From assembly GCA_900545495.1 (NCBI GenBank), contig UQZJ01000028.1, forward strand, positions 1 to 11,644: a stretch of 11,644 bases of DNA, written 5' to 3'. Source of the stretch: an uncultured Eubacteriales bacterium (GTDB lineage Bacteria; Bacillota; Clostridia; Oscillospirales; Oscillospiraceae). Under the pieces are notes generated by a model. That model saw only the letters and a list, made by a program, of their open reading frames with translations, ran no database searches and had not been told where the DNA came from. The number at the start of each line of letters is the position of its first letter. The first letter of the stretch is position 1. The position numbers and the translations under genes were made by a program. Of this stretch, positions 1-7,918 are shown in pieces.

Positions 1-683
1 ACGATGACGTCGCAGCCGCCCTTGATGGCCTCCTTGGCCTCGATGTTGCCGATGAAGTACAGGTCGCCCCGCGCATCGGCCTGCCGCAGCAGCGCCAGCG
101 TCTGCTTCTGGAGGTCGGTACCCTTGCTGTCCTCCGTGCCGATGTTCAGAAGGCCCACCCGGGGCTTTGCCACGCCCAGCACACGCTGGGCGTAGAAATT
201 GCCCAGATAAGCGAACTGCACCAGATACTCCGGCGTACACTCGGCGTTGGCGCCGCAGTCGATGAGCACGGCGCTGCCGGTGGTGGTGGGGATCACCGGC
301 GCCATGGCGGCACGGCGGATGCCGTGGATGCGCTTGGTGATGAGGGTCGCGCCGGTAAGCAGCGCACCGGTGGAGCCGGCGGACACCATGGCGTCGCCGC
401 CGCCGTTTTTCAGCAGCGTCAGCCCCACGCCCATAGAGGTATCCTTCTTCCGGCGGAATACGGTGGCCGGGTCGTCGCACATCTCCACCGTCTCCGCGGT
501 GGGGATGATGGCCGCGCCGTCCGGCAGCTCCGTCAGGCCGCAGGCGCGGACGGCGTCCAGAATGGCGGCCTCGTCGCCGGTGAACACGATGTCCACGCCG
601 AAGCGCTTCTGCGCCTGCAGCGCGCCCTTGACGATCTCCAGCGGGGCGTTGTCGCCGCCCATGGCGTCTACGATGATCTTCAT
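1..683 (-). CDS. plsX: Phosphate acyltransferase PlsX (partial, 3' end off the left edge)
   Basis: PlsX converts acyl-ACP plus orthophosphate to acyl-phosphate, the donor that PlsY uses to acylate glycerol-3-phosphate. It is a peripheral membrane enzyme at the start of phospholipid synthesis. The visible 227 residues begin MKIIVDAMGGDNAP, the family's N-terminal signature, and continue with a glycine-rich stretch around VSAGSTGALL and the later LLNIGTEDSKG block. The family is usually about 330-345 residues, so roughly a third is missing beyond base 1. The ATG at 683-681 follows an AGGAGGT ribosome site nine bases upstream. Its first bases overlap the trmFO stop as ATGA, indicating translational coupling and the last visible position of the operon. 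In many Firmicutes acpP and rnc follow plsX, which would lie outside the window. The family assignment is secure. Confidence 0.96.
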   Translation of the reverse strand, partial: MKIIVDAMGGDNAPLEIVKGALQAQKRFGVDIVFTGDEAAILDAVRACGLTELPDGAAIIPTAETVEMCDDPATVFRRKKDTSMGVGLTLLKNGGGDAMVSAGSTGALLTGATLITKRIHGIRRAAMAPVIPTTTGSAVLIDCGANAECTPEYLVQFAYLGNFYAQRVLGVAKPRVGLLNIGTEDSKGTDLQKQTLALLRQADARGDLYFIGNIEAKEAIKGGCDVI

Positions 684-1993
684 GTCCACAGTACCTCCTG
701 CTTGATGCCCTCCAGGATCTCCAGCGACCGCTGGCTCAGCTCCGCGTTTTTGTTGCGCTTGCCCTTGACGCGGTGATCCAGCGGCGGGATGATGCCGAAA
801 TTGATGTTCATGGGCTGGAAATCGCCCACCGAGCCGTTGCTGACATACAGACCCAGCGCGCCGATGGCCGTCTCCGCCGGGAAGTCGATGGGCGTCTGCC
901 CGTTGAGGCGGCGCGCCAGCTCCACGCCCGCCAGAAAGCCGCTGGCGCAGGATTCCACATACCCCTCCACGCCTGTCATCTGCCCGGCAAAGGCGATGCG
1001 CGGCTCGGCCTTCAGCCGGTAGTAGCGATCCAGCAGACGGGGCGAATCCAGATAGGTGTTGCGGTGCATCACGCCGTAGCGCAGGAACTGGGCGTTCCGC
1101 AGCGCCGGGATCATGGTGAACACACGCCGCTGCTCCGGCCACTTCAGGTGAGTCTGGAAGCCCACCAGGTTGTAGATGCTGCCGTCGGCGTTGTCCCGGC
1201 GGAGCTGCACCACGGCGTAGGGCTCTTTCCCGGTCTTGGGGTCGATGAGCCCCCGGGGCTTCAGCGGCCCGAACCGCAGGGTATCCTCGCCCCGCCGTGC
1301 CATGACCTCCACGGGCATACAGCCCTCGAACACGCTTTTATCCTCGAAGCCGTGTACCTCCGCCTCCTCGGCGGCGATCAGCGCCTGCCAGAAGGCTTGA
1401 TACTCCTCCTTGGTCATGGGGCAGTTGATGTAGTCCGGCGTTCCCTTGTCGTAGCGGCTGGCGAAATACGCGCTGTCCATGTCCACGCTGTCGCAGGCCA
1501 CCAGCGGCGCGGCGGCGTCGAAGAAGTTCAGGGTTGTGCCGCCGCCCAGCTTTTCAGCGATGGCGTCCGCCAGCGGGTCGGAGGTCAGGGGGCCGGAGGC
1601 GATGACCACGTCCCCCTCCGGGATGGACGTGACCTCGCCGGGGATCATGGTGATATTGGGGTGGCTGAAAATGGTCTCCGTGACCATGCGGGCAAAGCCG
1701 TCACGATCCACGGCTAGCGCGCCGCCGGCGGGTACCGCCGTGGCGTCTGCGCAGCGCATAATGAGGCTGTTCAGCCGCCGAAGCTCCTCCTTCAGCAGGC
1801 CCACGGCGTTTTCCAGCCCCGCGCCCCGCAGGGAGTTGGAGCAGCAAAGCTCTGCAAAATAATCGGTCACATGGGCGGGGGTCTTTTTCTCCGGCTTCAT
1901 CTCCCGCAGCGTCACAGCCACGCCCCGCTGGGCCAGCTGCCACGCGCACTCGGAGCCGGCCAGTCCCGCGCCGATGACGGTCACATGGTTCAT
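680..1993 (-). CDS. trmFO: TrmFO, folate/FAD-dependent tRNA (uracil-54-C5)-methyltransferase
   Basis: This enzyme makes ribothymidine at position 54 of the tRNA T-loop, taking the carbon from 5,10-methylenetetrahydrofolate and reducing it with FAD/NAD(P)H. It is the Gram-positive alternative to SAM-dependent TrmA. The 437-residue product has an N-terminal Rossmann FAD site VIGAGLAGSE at residues 6-15. The AELCCSNSLR block carries Cys51 and VFEGCMPVE carries Cys225; these match the two functional cysteines known in the Bacillus enzyme. A second FAD-contacting region FAGQMTGVEGYVES lies near residue 340. The length is normal for the family. The start is three bases after the topA stop, with a GGAG site inside the end of topA, and the stop overlaps plsX. 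The order dprA-topA-trmFO (formerly gid) is widespread in Firmicutes and supports the call. Confidence 0.97.
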   Translation of the reverse strand: MNHVTVIGAGLAGSECAWQLAQRGVAVTLREMKPEKKTPAHVTDYFAELCCSNSLRGAGLENAVGLLKEELRRLNSLIMRCADATAVPAGGALAVDRDGFARMVTETIFSHPNITMIPGEVTSIPEGDVVIASGPLTSDPLADAIAEKLGGGTTLNFFDAAAPLVACDSVDMDSAYFASRYDKGTPDYINCPMTKEEYQAFWQALIAAEEAEVHGFEDKSVFEGCMPVEVMARRGEDTLRFGPLKPRGLIDPKTGKEPYAVVQLRRDNADGSIYNLVGFQTHLKWPEQRRVFTMIPALRNAQFLRYGVMHRNTYLDSPRLLDRYYRLKAEPRIAFAGQMTGVEGYVESCASGFLAGVELARRLNGQTPIDFPAETAIGALGLYVSNGSVGDFQPMNINFGIIPPLDHRVKGKRNKNAELSQRSLEILEGIKQEVLWT

Positions 1994-1996
1994 GTC

Positions 1997-4372
1997 TTAC
2001 TCCGCTTTCTCCGCGGCCTTTTTTGTGGTCTTTTTGGCAGCGGTGCTCTTGGTGGTGGTCTTTTTCGCCGCCGTCTTGGTGGTCTTCTTGGCGGCAGACT
2101 CCTTCTCCGCGGTCTTGGCGGTCTTCTTCGCGGCGGCAGTCTTGGTGGTTTTCGCGGTAGTGGTCTTCTTGGCGGCGGTCTTGGTGGTCTTCTTGGCGGT
2201 ATCCTCCGCCGCTGCCGCCGTCTCCGCCGCACCCTCCGCATTTTCCGCGCCGTCGGCGGTCTTGCGGCGGCGGTAGCCCCGCTTGTCCTCCGGCAGGAAG
2301 TTGCTGCACGCCGGATTGGCGCAGAAGGGCTTGTTGAAGCCCCGCCCCGCCTTCTTGAACATGGTCTGGCCGCACACGGGACAGTCGTCCTTCACCGGCA
2401 CGTCCCACGTCATAAAGTCGCAGGTGGGGAACTTATCGCAGCCATAGTAGGTGTAGCCGTTGCGGCTGGTCTTTTTCAGGATGCGGCCGCCGCACTTGGG
2501 GCAGCGTCCCGGCATCTCCACCACCAGCGGCTTGGTGAACTTGCACTCCGGATAGCCGGGGCAGGCCAGAAATCGGCCGAACCTGCCGGACTTGATGACC
2601 ATGTTCCGGCCGCACAGGTCGCACTTCTCCTCCGTCACCTCGTCGGGCACCTTCAGGTACACGCCCTCCATATCCTTCTCCACCTGCTCCAGATTCTCGT
2701 GGAACGGCACATAGAACTGGCGGATCACGTCCTTCCACTGTACATCGCCGGACTCCACATCGTCCAGCTTCTTCTCCATACGGGCGGTGAACTTTACATC
2801 CACGATGTTGGGGAAGCGCTGGCACATCAGGTCGTTGACCACCTGCCCCAGCGGTGTGATACGCAGGTACTTGCCCTCCTTGATGACGTACTCGCGGTCC
2901 AGAATGGTGGACACGGTGGGGGCATAGGTGGAGGGGCGGCCGATGCCGTTCTCCTCCATGGTGCGGATCAGGGTGGCGTCGGTGTACCGGGCGGGCGGCT
3001 GGGTGAAGTGCTGCGCCGGGGCAAAGCTCTCCAGCGTCACGCTCTCGCCCTCCGCCAGCTCCGGCAGGGGGGATTCCTTCTCCTCCTTGTCGTCGTCACG
3101 GCTCTCCTCGTACACGGCGGTATAGCCCGCGAACTTCAGGTTGCTGGCGGAGCAGCGGAAGCTGTGGTCGCCTGCGCCGATCTCCACGCTGATGCTGTCG
3201 TAGACGGCGTTGGCCATCTGGCTCGCCAGAAAACGGCTCCAGATCAAGCGGTACAGTCGGTACTGCTCGCCGGTGAGGTCGCCCTTGACCTGCTCCGGCG
3301 TCAGCGCCGGGTCGGAGGGGCGGATGGCCTCGTGGGCGTCCTGCGCCCCGGCCTTCGTCTTGTAGGCGCGGGTGGACGCGGGGTAATAGCGCTCTCCGTA
3401 GCGGGAGCAGATCACGGTCTTTGCCTGCGCCTGCGCCTCGGCGGAGATACGCAGCGAGTCGGTACGCATATAGGTGATAAGGCCCACCGTACCCTCGCCG
3501 GTGATGTCCACGCCCTCATAGAGCTGCTGGGCAATGGCCATGGTGCGGCGGGGGGTCATATTCAGCTTGCGGGACGCCTCCTGCTGTAAAGTGGAGGTGG
3601 TGAACGGCGGCGCGGGAGAGCGCTGCTTGTCCGCCCGCTTCACAGAGCTGACGGTAAAGGGCAGCTCCCGCAGCTCATCCATGATGGCCTGGGTGTCCCC
3701 CTCGCTGGACGGCTCGTACTTCTTGCCGCCCTTGCCGTAGTAATGGGCGGTGAACAGCGCCCCGGCGTGGTTTTTCAGGCTGGCGTCCAGCGTCCAGTAC
3801 TCCTGCGGCACGAAGTCGGTGATCTCCTTCTCCCGCTCCGCCACCAGACGCATGGCCACGGACTGGACGCGGCCCGCCGACAGGCCCCGCCGGATCTTCT
3901 TCCACAGCAGCGGCGAGAGCTGGTAGCCCACGATGCGGTCCAGCACACGCCGGGCCTGCTGGGCGTCCACCAGATCCTGATCGATGTCACGGGGATGCTG
4001 GATGCTGTCCGTCACCACCTTCTTGGTGATCTCGTTGAACGTCACGCGCCGGGCCTTCTCGTCCGGCAGCTCCAGCAGGTACTTCAGATGCCAGCTGATG
4101 GCCTCTCCCTCGCGGTCCGGGTCGGTGGCGAGGTAGACGGTCTGGCTCCCCTTGGCCGCCGTCTTCAGATCCTTGATGATATCCTCTTTGCCCTTGATGG
4201 GCTTATAGTTGGGGGTAAAGTCCCCGTCCACATCCACGCCCAACGTGCTCTTGGGCAGGTCGCGCAGATGGCCCATGCTTGCCTTCACCTGATAATCCGG
4301 CCCCAGATACTTGCCGATGGTCTTGGCCTTGGCCGGGGACTCCACGATCACCAGATTTTTTGCTTTTGCCAT
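1997..4372 (-). CDS. topA: DNA topoisomerase I (type IA) with lysine-rich C-terminal tail
   Basis: TopA relaxes negative supercoils by cutting one strand through a 5'-phosphotyrosine link. The 791-residue protein starts with the TOPRIM domain: Glu11 in VIVESPAKAKTIG and the metal-binding D84-x-D86-x-E88 in ATDPDREGE. The catalytic tyrosine is Tyr301 in LITYMRTDSLR, and the cleavage-domain motif GIGRPSTYAPT lies near residue 477. Three zinc ribbons follow, with cysteines at 584/587/604/610, 624/627/645/651 and 664/667/684/689. Residues from about 700 to 791 form a low-complexity tail of Lys, Ala and Thr with repeats of the type KTAAKKTTT. Similar basic tails are known in actinobacterial TopA and raise DNA affinity or processivity; that role here is inference. 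The ATG lies seven bases after the dprA stop, with GGGAGG and AAGGAA upstream. The identification is certain; only the tail is unusual. Confidence 0.98.
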   Translation of the reverse strand: MAKAKNLVIVESPAKAKTIGKYLGPDYQVKASMGHLRDLPKSTLGVDVDGDFTPNYKPIKGKEDIIKDLKTAAKGSQTVYLATDPDREGEAISWHLKYLLELPDEKARRVTFNEITKKVVTDSIQHPRDIDQDLVDAQQARRVLDRIVGYQLSPLLWKKIRRGLSAGRVQSVAMRLVAEREKEITDFVPQEYWTLDASLKNHAGALFTAHYYGKGGKKYEPSSEGDTQAIMDELRELPFTVSSVKRADKQRSPAPPFTTSTLQQEASRKLNMTPRRTMAIAQQLYEGVDITGEGTVGLITYMRTDSLRISAEAQAQAKTVICSRYGERYYPASTRAYKTKAGAQDAHEAIRPSDPALTPEQVKGDLTGEQYRLYRLIWSRFLASQMANAVYDSISVEIGAGDHSFRCSASNLKFAGYTAVYEESRDDDKEEKESPLPELAEGESVTLESFAPAQHFTQPPARYTDATLIRTMEENGIGRPSTYAPTVSTILDREYVIKEGKYLRITPLGQVVNDLMCQRFPNIVDVKFTARMEKKLDDVESGDVQWKDVIRQFYVPFHENLEQVEKDMEGVYLKVPDEVTEEKCDLCGRNMVIKSGRFGRFLACPGYPECKFTKPLVVEMPGRCPKCGGRILKKTSRNGYTYYGCDKFPTCDFMTWDVPVKDDCPVCGQTMFKKAGRGFNKPFCANPACSNFLPEDKRGYRRRKTADGAENAEGAAETAAAAEDTAKKTTKTAAKKTTTAKTTKTAAAKKTAKTAEKESAAKKTTKTAAKKTTTKSTAAKKTTKKAAEKAE

Positions 4373-4379
4373 AGTTTCC

Positions 4380-5597
4380 TTATTCCTCCCTGAGTTCTAC
4401 CGTCCGCAGGAAGCTTCCCGCTCCCTGCCGGCAGACATATCCGTCGATCTCCAGCATGGTCAGTGCCGACAGCACCCGCCGCACGGGCAGCTCTGTCATC
4501 ACCGCCGCCTCATCCGCCAGCAGCGGACGATCCGCGGGCAGTACCCGCAGGACGCGCTTCTGGTCGTCAGTCAGCGCCGCGCCCTCACCTGCCAGATCCA
4601 AAACCGGCCTTGCCGGTGTTTTTTCCCCCTCTTGTTTCGCCGGTACCGGCATATCCCTTGTCTCATCCGCCGCGCCCTTGGGCGTCTCCGGCATGGCTAC
4701 CCGGATGGGACGCAGCTTCTGCGGGAACTGCCGCTGGTAGGTACCCAGCACGTCCCACGCCTCCATGACCAGCCCCGCGCCGTCCCGGATCAGCTGGTTG
4801 CAGCCCCGGCTGGTATCGGCGTTGATGGGGCCCGGCACGGCGAACACGTCCCGTCCCTGCTCCAGCGCGGTATTGGCGGTGATGAGCGCACCGCTTCTCT
4901 CCGGCGCCTCCACCACCAGCACGCCCAGACTCAGACCGCTGATGATGCGGTTGCGCACCGGAAAATGGCTGCCCTTCGGCTCCGTCCCCGGCGGGTACTC
5001 CGACAGCAGCACGCCGGTGGCGGCGATGTCCTCATAGAGTCGCCGGTTCTCCGGCGGGTAGATCACATCCACACCGCCGCCCAGCACCGCGGCGGTAAAG
5101 CCGCCGGCCCGCAGCGCCCCCTGATGGGCAGCGCCGTCGATGCCCTTGGCGAGGCCGGATACCACCAGACCGCCCTGCCGCGCCAGCTCGTAGCCCAGCT
5201 GAGACGCAGCCCCTGTGCCGTAGGGCGTACACTTCCGGGTACCCACCACGGCCACGGCGGCCTCCTCGTCAAAAAGCGGCATGGAGCCCTTGCCGTACAG
5301 CACCACCGGCGGGTCGTACATATCCCGCAGGCGGCCGGGATAGGCCGCATCGTCCATGGTGACGATGAACTGCCCGTCCTTGGCGCAATCCGCCAGCACC
5401 GTCTCGGCGCGGGTCAGCGACTTATCCGCCAGCACCTGCGCCTGCTGCTTGGTGACGCCCTCCACCAGACACAGCTCGTCCGGCTGGGCATAGTATACGT
5501 CCTCCGGTGAGGAAAAATGCTCCAACAGAAGGAGCTTCGTCCGGTTGCTCAGTCCCGGCGCCGTGGTCAGCCACAGCCAGTATTTCAGCGCAGCCAT
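4380..5597 (-). CDS. dprA: DNA-processing protein DprA (Smf)
   Basis: DprA binds incoming single-stranded DNA during natural transformation and loads RecA on it. The gene is also kept in species not known to be competent. The 405-residue product has an N-terminal helical SAM-like region (about 1-65). A Rossmann-like core follows, with VGTRK (118-122), SGLAKGID (147-154), the Gly-rich GGGVDVIYPPEN (173-184), FPVRNRIISGLS (212-223) and SGALITAN (235-242). After a variable linker (about 295-340) a C-terminal winged-helix domain spans about 345-400. I chose the ATG at 5597 because AGGAG lies upstream and MAALKYWLWL matches how DprA proteins begin. A start 23 codons earlier would add an Arg/Cys-rich leader and overlap the preceding gene. 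The gene is in the middle of the operon, 22 nt after the methyltransferase and 7 nt before topA. Confidence 0.96.
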   Translation of the reverse strand: MAALKYWLWLTTAPGLSNRTKLLLLEHFSSPEDVYYAQPDELCLVEGVTKQQAQVLADKSLTRAETVLADCAKDGQFIVTMDDAAYPGRLRDMYDPPVVLYGKGSMPLFDEEAAVAVVGTRKCTPYGTGAASQLGYELARQGGLVVSGLAKGIDGAAHQGALRAGGFTAAVLGGGVDVIYPPENRRLYEDIAATGVLLSEYPPGTEPKGSHFPVRNRIISGLSLGVLVVEAPERSGALITANTALEQGRDVFAVPGPINADTSRGCNQLIRDGAGLVMEAWDVLGTYQRQFPQKLRPIRVAMPETPKGAADETRDMPVPAKQEGEKTPARPVLDLAGEGAALTDDQKRVLRVLPADRPLLADEAAVMTELPVRRVLSALTMLEIDGYVCRQGAGSFLRTVELREE

Positions 5598-5619
5598 CCC
5601 CTCATCTCCTCTTTTTTGT

Positions 5620-6375
5620 TCAGCGGTACGCCTCCCACAGCAGCACCGCCGCCGCCATGGCCGCATTCAGCGACTCGCAGTGCGCCTCCATGGGGATGCG
5701 CACCGTCCGGTCGCACAGTGCCAGCACCTGCGCCGTCAGCCCACGTCCCTCGCTGCCGATGGCGATGGCGCAGCGGTGCAGCGGCAGCGCCCGCACATCC
5801 GCCGTGTCGTCCCGCAGCGCCGCGCCGTACAGCGGCAGTCCCGCGTCGCGCAGGCGGACGTGCAGCGTCTCCACATCGGTACACCACACCGGCAGACGGA
5901 ACACCGCCCCCATGGACGAGCGCAGTGTCTTGACGCTGTACGGGTCGGCACAGCCGGTCAGCAAAATCACGCCGTCGCAGCCGAAGGCATCCGCCGTCCG
6001 GATCACCGTGCCCACGTTGCCTGGGTCCTGTACGCCGTCCAGCACCACATAGCGCTGCCCCGTCAGCTTCTCCGGCAGGGCGGTGTCCGGCATCCGGCAC
6101 GCCGCCAGCATCCCCTGGGGCGTCCGTACCGGCGAAATGGACGCCATCACATCCGGCGGCACAGCCACGCACCGCACCGAAGCGTCCACCCCCTCCGGCA
6201 GCGCCACACCGTCGCTGACGGCGAGACTCACCACCTGCGCCCCGTGGCGCAGCGCCTCCTCCACCAGCTTGGGGCTGTCACAGAGAAACTCCCCCCGCTC
6301 CCGCCGGTAGGCGGCGCTGTCCAGCCGGCGCATATGCTCCAGCAACGGATTTTTTCGACTGGTGATGCGCTCCAT
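5620..6375 (-). CDS. TrmH/SpoU-family RNA 2'-O-methyltransferase
   Basis: This is a SAM-dependent enzyme that methylates a ribose 2'-hydroxyl in rRNA or tRNA. The 251-residue protein has an N-terminal substrate-binding domain (about 1-95, beginning ITSRKNPLLEHMRRL). The SPOUT catalytic domain forms the rest and has a trefoil knot. The three SpoU motifs are visible: motif 1 DPGNVGTVIRTADAFG (117-132) with Asn120 and Arg126; motif 2 AIAIGSEGRGL (203-213); motif 3 RIPM through ESLNAAMAAAVLLWE (226-248). The layout fits the RlmB/TsnR-like group that methylates 23S rRNA, but the exact target cannot be read from sequence, so I give no symbol. A GGGAGGG ribosome site precedes the ATG. This is the first gene of the operon, about 60 nt downstream of a near-consensus promoter. 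Confidence 0.92.
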   Translation of the reverse strand: MERITSRKNPLLEHMRRLDSAAYRRERGEFLCDSPKLVEEALRHGAQVVSLAVSDGVALPEGVDASVRCVAVPPDVMASISPVRTPQGMLAACRMPDTALPEKLTGQRYVVLDGVQDPGNVGTVIRTADAFGCDGVILLTGCADPYSVKTLRSSMGAVFRLPVWCTDVETLHVRLRDAGLPLYGAALRDDTADVRALPLHRCAIAIGSEGRGLTAQVLALCDRTVRIPMEAHCESLNAAMAAAVLLWEAYR

Positions 6376-6402
6376 ACGCCCTCCCTGCTTTCCGCGTCAG
6401 AC

Positions 6403-6425
6403 GGCGGGGCGCCTACGTCCCCGCC
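6403..6425 (-). other. GC-rich hairpin in the 5' leader of the methyltransferase operon
   Basis: Seven perfect base pairs (GGCGGGG with CCCCGCC, bases 6403-6409 and 6419-6425) enclose a nine-base loop. The hairpin begins about ten bases after the predicted transcription start and ends 27 bases before the start codon. No U-run follows, so it is not an intrinsic terminator. It could stabilise the 5' end of the message or affect initiation. The pairing is seen directly; any role is inference. Confidence 0.5.
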
Positions 6426-6442
6426 TTGCTCGAATATTCTTT

Positions 6443-6471
6443 ATAATATAGGTGTCGTTTGCCATTGTCAA
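6443..6471 (-). promoter_or_regulatory. Sigma-70-type promoter of the methyltransferase-dprA-topA-trmFO-plsX operon
   Basis: On the minus strand a perfect -35 box TTGACA (6471-6466) is followed by a 17-base spacer and a -10 box TATTAT (6448-6443). Transcription would start near 6436, giving a leader of about 60 nt. The AT-rich patch stands out in otherwise GC-rich sequence. No other good promoter was seen among the five tightly spaced genes downstream, so it probably drives all of them. Confidence 0.85.
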
Positions 6472-6474
6472 CCT

Positions 6475-6510
6475 AAAATAAGGGAACGCCCGTGGGCGTC
6501 CCCTTATTTT
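6475..6510 (-). terminator. Intrinsic terminator after glmM
   Basis: A 36-base inverted repeat has 17-base arms around a two-base centre. One internal position is A-C on the plus strand and G-U in the minus-strand transcript, so it pairs better when read from glmM. The U-rich part (UUAUUUU) forms the closing end of the stem rather than a tail beyond it. The hairpin starts 10 bases after the glmM stop and ends three bases before the -35 box of the next operon. Confidence 0.8.
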
Positions 6511-6520
6511 ACGCGGTTTT

Positions 6521-7909
6521 TTATGAAATACAGTGCCCCTTTTGCCGGATAACGTCCACAATTTGCGTCACGCACTCCCGGCAGATGGCGTCCTCCGGTG
6601 CCTCCGCCATAACGCGCAGCACCGGCTCCGTGCCGGATTCACGCACCAGTACGCGGCCCGTTTCGCCCAGCCGCGCCGCCACCGCCTCCACGGCGGCCTG
6701 TACGTCCCGATCCTCCCGGGCGGCCTTCTTATCCTTCACCCGCACGTTTTCCAACACCTGCGGATAGATGGTCAAGCCCTCCAGCAGCTTGCTCATGGGC
6801 TTCTTCTGCTCCAGCATGACCTCCATCAGCTTCAGGCTGGTGAGGATGCCGTCGCCGGTGGAGGCGTACTTGGAGAAGATGATATGCCCCGACTGCTCAC
6901 CGCCCAGCGCACAGCCGTTCTGTGCCATATACTCATACACATACTTGTCACCCACAGCGGTCTTGGCGTAGGCGATGCCCTCCCGGTCGAAGGCGCGGTA
7001 CAGGCCGAAGTTGGACATGATGGTGGTCACCACCGTGTTGCCGGGCAGCTCCCCCGCCTGCTTCATGTGCTTGCCGCAGACGTAGAGGATGTGGTCGCCG
7101 GTGACGACGGTACCCTGCTCATCCACCGCAAGGCAGCGGTCGGCGTCGCCGTCGTAGGCAAAGCCGATGTCCAGCCCGTTGGCCACCACGAACCGGCGCA
7201 GGGCGTCGATATGGGTAGAGCCCACGCCGCTGTTGATGTTGTAGCCGTCCGGCTCGTCGCCCATCACATAGGTCTTGGCACCCAGCGCGTCGAACACGCT
7301 CTTGGCGATGGTCCACGCGCTGCCGTTGGCGCAGTCCAGTCCCACCTTCATCCCCTTAAAGGAGAACATCCCCAGAGAGATCAGGCGGCCCACATACCGG
7401 TTTCGCCCGGCAACGTGATCCACCGTCCTGCCGATATGGTCGCGCTGGGCCAGCGGGATCTGCTGCCACGTCTGGCCAAATGCCTCCAGCTTTCCGTCCA
7501 GATAGTCCTCGATCAGCGCAATCGTGTCCTCGTCCATCTTCTCGCCGGTGCCGCTGATGAGCTTGATGCCGTTGTCGTAGTAGGGGTTGTGGCTGGCGGA
7601 GATCATGATGCCGCAGTCAAAGCCCTCCGTCCGCGCCACATAGGACACGGAGGGGGTGGTGGTCACGTGCAGCAGATAGGCGTCCGCACCGGAGGACACC
7701 AGCCCGGAGGCCAGCGCGTACTCCAGCATATAGCTGCTGCGGCGGGTATCCTTACCGATGACCACCCGCACCGGCGTCTCGTCCCCGGCGCGGCGCTTCA
7801 GATCCCCGTAGTACCAGCCCAGAAAGCGTCCCACCCGATGGGCGTGATCCGCCGTCAGATCCACATTGGCCTCCCCGCGGAAGCCGTCTGTTCCGAAATA
7901 TCTCCCCAT
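6521..7909 (-). CDS. glmM: Phosphoglucosamine mutase GlmM
   Basis: GlmM interconverts glucosamine-6-phosphate and glucosamine-1-phosphate, the cytoplasmic step feeding UDP-GlcNAc for peptidoglycan. The 462-residue protein opens with GRYFGTDGFRG, typical of the family. It carries the active-site loop ISASHNPYYDNGIKL, with the phosphoserine at Ser106 just before His107. The metal-binding D253-G-D255-A-D257-R loop, the sugar-specificity motif GGEQSGH (336-342) and the phosphate-binding RESGTEP (423-429) are also present. The GEQSGH form separates GlmM from phosphomannomutases. The length is slightly above the usual 445-450. AAGGAG lies six bases before the ATG. The gene follows the beta-helix gene by nine bases, so the two are almost certainly cotranscribed. 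It ends at a hairpin terminator. Confidence 0.97.
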   Translation of the reverse strand: MGRYFGTDGFRGEANVDLTADHAHRVGRFLGWYYGDLKRRAGDETPVRVVIGKDTRRSSYMLEYALASGLVSSGADAYLLHVTTTPSVSYVARTEGFDCGIMISASHNPYYDNGIKLISGTGEKMDEDTIALIEDYLDGKLEAFGQTWQQIPLAQRDHIGRTVDHVAGRNRYVGRLISLGMFSFKGMKVGLDCANGSAWTIAKSVFDALGAKTYVMGDEPDGYNINSGVGSTHIDALRRFVVANGLDIGFAYDGDADRCLAVDEQGTVVTGDHILYVCGKHMKQAGELPGNTVVTTIMSNFGLYRAFDREGIAYAKTAVGDKYVYEYMAQNGCALGGEQSGHIIFSKYASTGDGILTSLKLMEVMLEQKKPMSKLLEGLTIYPQVLENVRVKDKKAAREDRDVQAAVEAVAARLGETGRVLVRESGTEPVLRVMAEAPEDAICRECVTQIVDVIRQKGHCIS

Positions 7910-7918
7910 AGTCGCTCC

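Noticed and set aside
1990..2276. Arg/Pro-rich or hydrophobic frames across the topA tail, and the tail repeats as a possible CRISPR-like array
   Set aside because: The repeats are short codon-level repeats within the TopA reading frame, with no spacers. The other frames are by-products of low-complexity DNA.
1871..3589. Long plus-strand open frame, 572 codons, Leu/Gly/His-rich
   Set aside because: It is the antisense shadow of topA and the start of trmFO. Its repeats simply mirror the lysine-tail repeats of TopA.
5598..5666. Earlier start for dprA, adding 23 residues
   Set aside because: The extension is Arg/Cys-rich, overlaps the end of the methyltransferase gene and is unlike DprA N-termini. 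The ATG at 5597 has a good ribosome site.
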